This document shows positions 61,899 to 64,000 of a stretch of 64,000 bases of DNA, one piece after another; position 1 is the stretch's first letter; every line of letters begins with the position of its first letter. The notes under the pieces are model-generated. The model made no database searches. It was not told the DNA's origin and saw only the letters and a program-made list of their open reading frames with translations. The position numbers were made by a program, and so were the translations under genes. This stretch comes from Streptomyces chartreusis (GTDB lineage: Bacteria; Actinomycetota; Actinomycetes; Streptomycetales; Streptomycetaceae), in NCBI RefSeq assembly GCF_008704715.1, contig NZ_CP023689.1:9362001-9426000 (forward strand). The letters run 5' to 3'.

Positions 61899-62294
61899 TC
61901 ACACGCGGTCGATGTGCACGTTCGTCGACTTCACCCGGGCGGTGGCCTCCATCCCGACCTCGAGCCCCAACTCCTCCACGGCCTCCCGCGTCAGCAGCGA
62001 CACCAGGCGGTGCGGTCCGGCCTGGATCTCCACCTGGGCCGCCACGTCACCCAGCTTGATCGCGGTGACGATGCCCGGGAAGGCGTTGCGGACCGAGGTG
62101 TAGGAGGCGTCCTCCTCGCCGCTGCCGCCCTTCGCGAGCTCCACCGAGAAGGCGGCCAGGTCCTTCCCGTCGATGAGGCGCCTGCCGCTCTCGTCGCGAT
62201 GGGTCGCCACCCGCCCCGCGTCCGCCCACCGTCGCGCGGTGTCCGGACTGACGCCGAGCAGCCGTGCGGCCTGGCCGATCGTGTATGCCTGCAT
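61899..62294 (-). CDS. HTH-TOBE molybdate-responsive regulator, second paralog
   Basis: 131 residues from ATG at 62294. Same layout as the protein at 53309-53695: HTH YTIGQAARLLGVSPDTARRWADAGRVATHRDESGRRLI and one Mop/TOBE domain SVRNAFPGIVTAIKLGDVAAQVEIQAG...RVKSTNVHIDRV. It should bind molybdate and DNA. It is convergent with fdh and lies downstream of the TAXI gene. A 14-base palindrome is centred on its start codon, suggesting autoregulation. Targets are unknown; fdh and the molybdenum genes are candidates. Confidence 0.85.
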   Translation of the reverse strand: MQAYTIGQAARLLGVSPDTARRWADAGRVATHRDESGRRLIDGKDLAAFSVELAKGGSGEEDASYTSVRNAFPGIVTAIKLGDVAAQVEIQAGPHRLVSLLTREAVEELGLEVGMEATARVKSTNVHIDRV

Positions 62295-62300
62295 GCAGGC
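62287..62300. promoter_or_regulatory. Palindrome centred on a start codon
   Basis: GCCTGCATGCAGGC, a perfect 14-base palindrome containing the ATG of the HTH-TOBE gene. It may be an autoregulatory operator or a translation-masking hairpin. The paralog's start also lies within GCATGC. Confidence 0.45.
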
Positions 62301-62349
62301 CAAGATAGGTCAGCGGCGGGGCAGGCCGGTGACGCGCCCCGGCCGACGG

Positions 62350-63339
62350 CTAGCCGTGCAGTTCGCGGTACGCGACGACCGCCCCCGGATGCAGCGGCAC
62401 GGACCCGGTCGAGATCAGGCTGCGGGCGTCCAGGAACTGGGTGCCCAGGGCCGAGCTCGGGACGAGGTGGGTGGCGCGGCGGACCAGGACGTCGGTGAGG
62501 GCGGCGGCGACGGGGGAGGGCAGATCGGGGCGGCACAGCAGCAGATTGGCGACGCCGATCGTGGTCACCTCGGGCGTGCCCCGGTACGCCCCGGCCGGCA
62601 CCGTCACCGCCTCCAGGCCCGGCCCGGAGGGCTCCGTGCCCCGCAGGCGGGGGAGCAGCGAGGCAAGCGGCAGCAGCCGTATGCCGCGCCGGGCGCCGAG
62701 CCCGGAGAGCGCCGGCAGCGGCAGGCCGCCCGACACCAGCAGGGCGTCGATCGCCCCGTCCCGCATCGCGCGCACCGCCTGCGGCAGCAGCAGGCGGCGG
62801 ACCTGGACGTCGGCGCCAGGGGTCAGTCCCGCGGCCCGCAGCAGCCGGTCGCCGAGCACGGCGCCGCCGGACGCGGGCGCGCCCAGCGAGACGGTGTGTC
62901 CCGCCAGGTCGGCGACCGTACGTATCGGCGCGTCGGCACGCACCGCGAGCTGGAGATAGTTCTCGTACACCCGGCCGATCGCCCGCAGCGGGACCGGGCG
63001 GCCGAACGGTGCCGAACCGTCGTACGCGGCCCACGCGATGTCGGCCAGGGACAGCGCCACGTCGGCCTCGCGGGCCTGGAGCATGCGGATGTTGTCGACG
63101 CTGGCCTCGCTGTGGATCACCTCGCAGGACAGCCGGGGGTAGGCCGCCCGCACCTGGCCGGCGAGGAGCCGTCCGAAGGCCGCGTAGAGGTTGCCGGACT
63201 CGCCGGTCGCGATCCGCAGCCTGCCCTCCGGTCCCCGGTCCGTGTGCCGGGCGTCGGCCGTCCCGGCGGCCGCGAGCAGCCCCGTGCACGCCACGCCGAC
63301 GGCGGCGCGCAGGACGGTCCGGCGGGTCGGGCCGGTCAT
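62350..63339 (-). CDS. TAXI-family solute-binding protein
   Basis: 329 residues. Twin-arginine-like signal RRTVLRAAVGVACTGLLAAAG, then a TAXI (TRAP-associated extracytoplasmic immunogenic) fold: LRIATGESGNLYAAFGRLLAGQV, CEVIHSEASVDNIRMLQAREADVALSLADIAW, and LAVRADAPIRTVADLAGHTVSLGAPASGG. It would bind a small organic anion such as glutamate or a dicarboxylate outside the membrane. The ATG overlaps the histidine-kinase stop by 4 bases. No TRAP permease is visible in this window, so it may serve as a ligand sensor for the kinase instead of transport. Confidence 0.88.
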   Translation of the reverse strand: MTGPTRRTVLRAAVGVACTGLLAAAGTADARHTDRGPEGRLRIATGESGNLYAAFGRLLAGQVRAAYPRLSCEVIHSEASVDNIRMLQAREADVALSLADIAWAAYDGSAPFGRPVPLRAIGRVYENYLQLAVRADAPIRTVADLAGHTVSLGAPASGGAVLGDRLLRAAGLTPGADVQVRRLLLPQAVRAMRDGAIDALLVSGGLPLPALSGLGARRGIRLLPLASLLPRLRGTEPSGPGLEAVTVPAGAYRGTPEVTTIGVANLLLCRPDLPSPVAAALTDVLVRRATHLVPSSALGTQFLDARSLISTGSVPLHPGAVVAYRELHG

Positions 63340-64000
63340 GGCGTACGTCCCTTCGCGGCCGATGTCGTCTCCTCGTCGGCGCGCGGGAGTACGACCCTGA
63401 CCCGCAGGCCGTGCGGCTCGGCCGACGCGAACTCGACGTGACCGCCGCGCCCGGCCACCAACTGCTCGGCGATCGCCAGACCGAGGCCGCTGCCGCGCAC
63501 GTCACGGTGACGCTCGGAGCGCCAGAACCGGGTGCCCGCCTGCGGCAGTTCCGCCGTGCCGAGGCCCGGGCCGTCGTCCCGTACCTCGAACACCGCGTGC
63601 GGGCCCTCGGTGAAGCAGCGCGTCCCGACGCGGGCGCGGCTGCCGGCGTACTTGATCGCGTTGTCCAGGAGGATGTCGGCGACCTGGGCCAGCTCACCCT
63701 CCGTGCAGGCCATGCGGACGACGCGGCCGGGGGCGTGGTCGAGGCGGACTCCGGCCTGTTCGGCGACCGGTCGCCAGAGCTGCACCTGGGCCTCGGCGAC
63801 GCCGGTCGCGTCGCAGCACGCCGCCGGCGCGTCCGTCACGGCCAGCTCGCCGGCGCGGTGCTCGGCGTTCGCCAGGGCGAGCAGATCGTCCAGGAGGTGC
63901 TCCATGCGTTCCAGTTCGCCGGTCACGCCCGTGTACGTGCGGGTGGCGGAGTCGGGCAGCCGCAGCTGGAGGGAGTCGATGCGCAGGCGCAGCGCGGCGA
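63336..64000 (-). CDS. Sensor histidine kinase, 5' end beyond the window
   Basis: The frame stays open to the window edge. Visible: the helix after the H-box (AALRLRIDSLQLRL at the edge, so the phospho-accepting His lies outside), then the ATPase domain with N-box DILLDNAIKYA, G1 VRDDGPGLG, F-box FWRSERHRD and G2 GSGLGLAIAEQLV. It autophosphorylates and passes phosphate to a response regulator presumably encoded further right. Translationally coupled to the TAXI gene, a pairing that suggests the binding protein feeds signals to this kinase. Confidence 0.9.
   Translation of the reverse strand, partial: AALRLRIDSLQLRLPDSATRTYTGVTGELERMEHLLDDLLALANAEHRAGELAVTDAPAACCDATGVAEAQVQLWRPVAEQAGVRLDHAPGRVVRMACTEGELAQVADILLDNAIKYAGSRARVGTRCFTEGPHAVFEVRDDGPGLGTAELPQAGTRFWRSERHRDVRGSGLGLAIAEQLVAGRGGHVEFASAEPHGLRVRVVLPRADEETTSAAKGRTP

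Overview
The window is high-GC DNA with streptomycete gene style: GTG and occasional TTG starts, dense 4-base ATGA/GTGA gene overlaps, rare in-frame TTA codons, and a complete coelichelin-type siderophore locus. A Streptomyces or close relative is the best fit. No tRNA, rRNA, IS element, phage gene or CRISPR array was seen, and no stretch over 300 bases lacks a gene. All calls come from reading the sequence; no database search was run.

Left edge (1-4914): tail of an FkbH-like protein, a carrier protein/thioester reductase fused to a C-terminal domain usually met beside cholesterol-oxidase-like proteins, an alpha/beta hydrolase with a Cys nucleophile, and a second hydrolase. This looks like the end of an uncharacterised biosynthetic cluster. 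Next (4957-10800) come an ArsR/AHSA1 pair, a secreted GH10-CBM2 xylanase with a readable promoter and operators, a lipoprotein, a frameshifted mycothiol-dependent isomerase-like gene, an F420/NADP-reductase-like protein and a methyltransferase.

Centre (10818-33458): the coelichelin cluster. CchB hydroxylates ornithine and CchA formylates it. CchH is a trimodular NRPS whose three adenylation codes match formyl-hydroxyornithine, threonine and hydroxyornithine. CchK is the MbtH partner. CchG/CchI form a probable exporter, CchC/D/E/F the ferri-siderophore importer, and CchJ is the esterase. DmdR-type iron boxes sit in front of cchA/cchB, cchF and cchJ/cchK. Notable points are complementary loss of ATPase motifs in CchG and CchI, an altered active-site motif in the last condensation domain, and a TTA codon in cchB.

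33455-49793: a possible ether-lipid/glycerophosphate island (glpD, TetR, alkylglycerone-phosphate-synthase-like oxidase, lipid kinase), a STAS-ANTAR regulator lacking the phosphorylatable Ser, a LAETG wall-anchored DUF1996 protein, an aldolase/sugar kinase pair, regulators and small metabolic genes.

49853-62294: a molybdenum island. It holds a tandem Mop molybdate-binding protein, modABC, two paralogous HTH-TOBE regulators, a small molybdopterin-fold protein, a xanthine-dehydrogenase-like enzyme (fused FeS/Mo subunit plus FAD subunit) with a divergent PucR regulator, and a LysR gene with a metal-independent NAD formate dehydrogenase. The right edge (62350-64000) has a TAXI-type solute-binding protein overlapping a truncated sensor histidine kinase.
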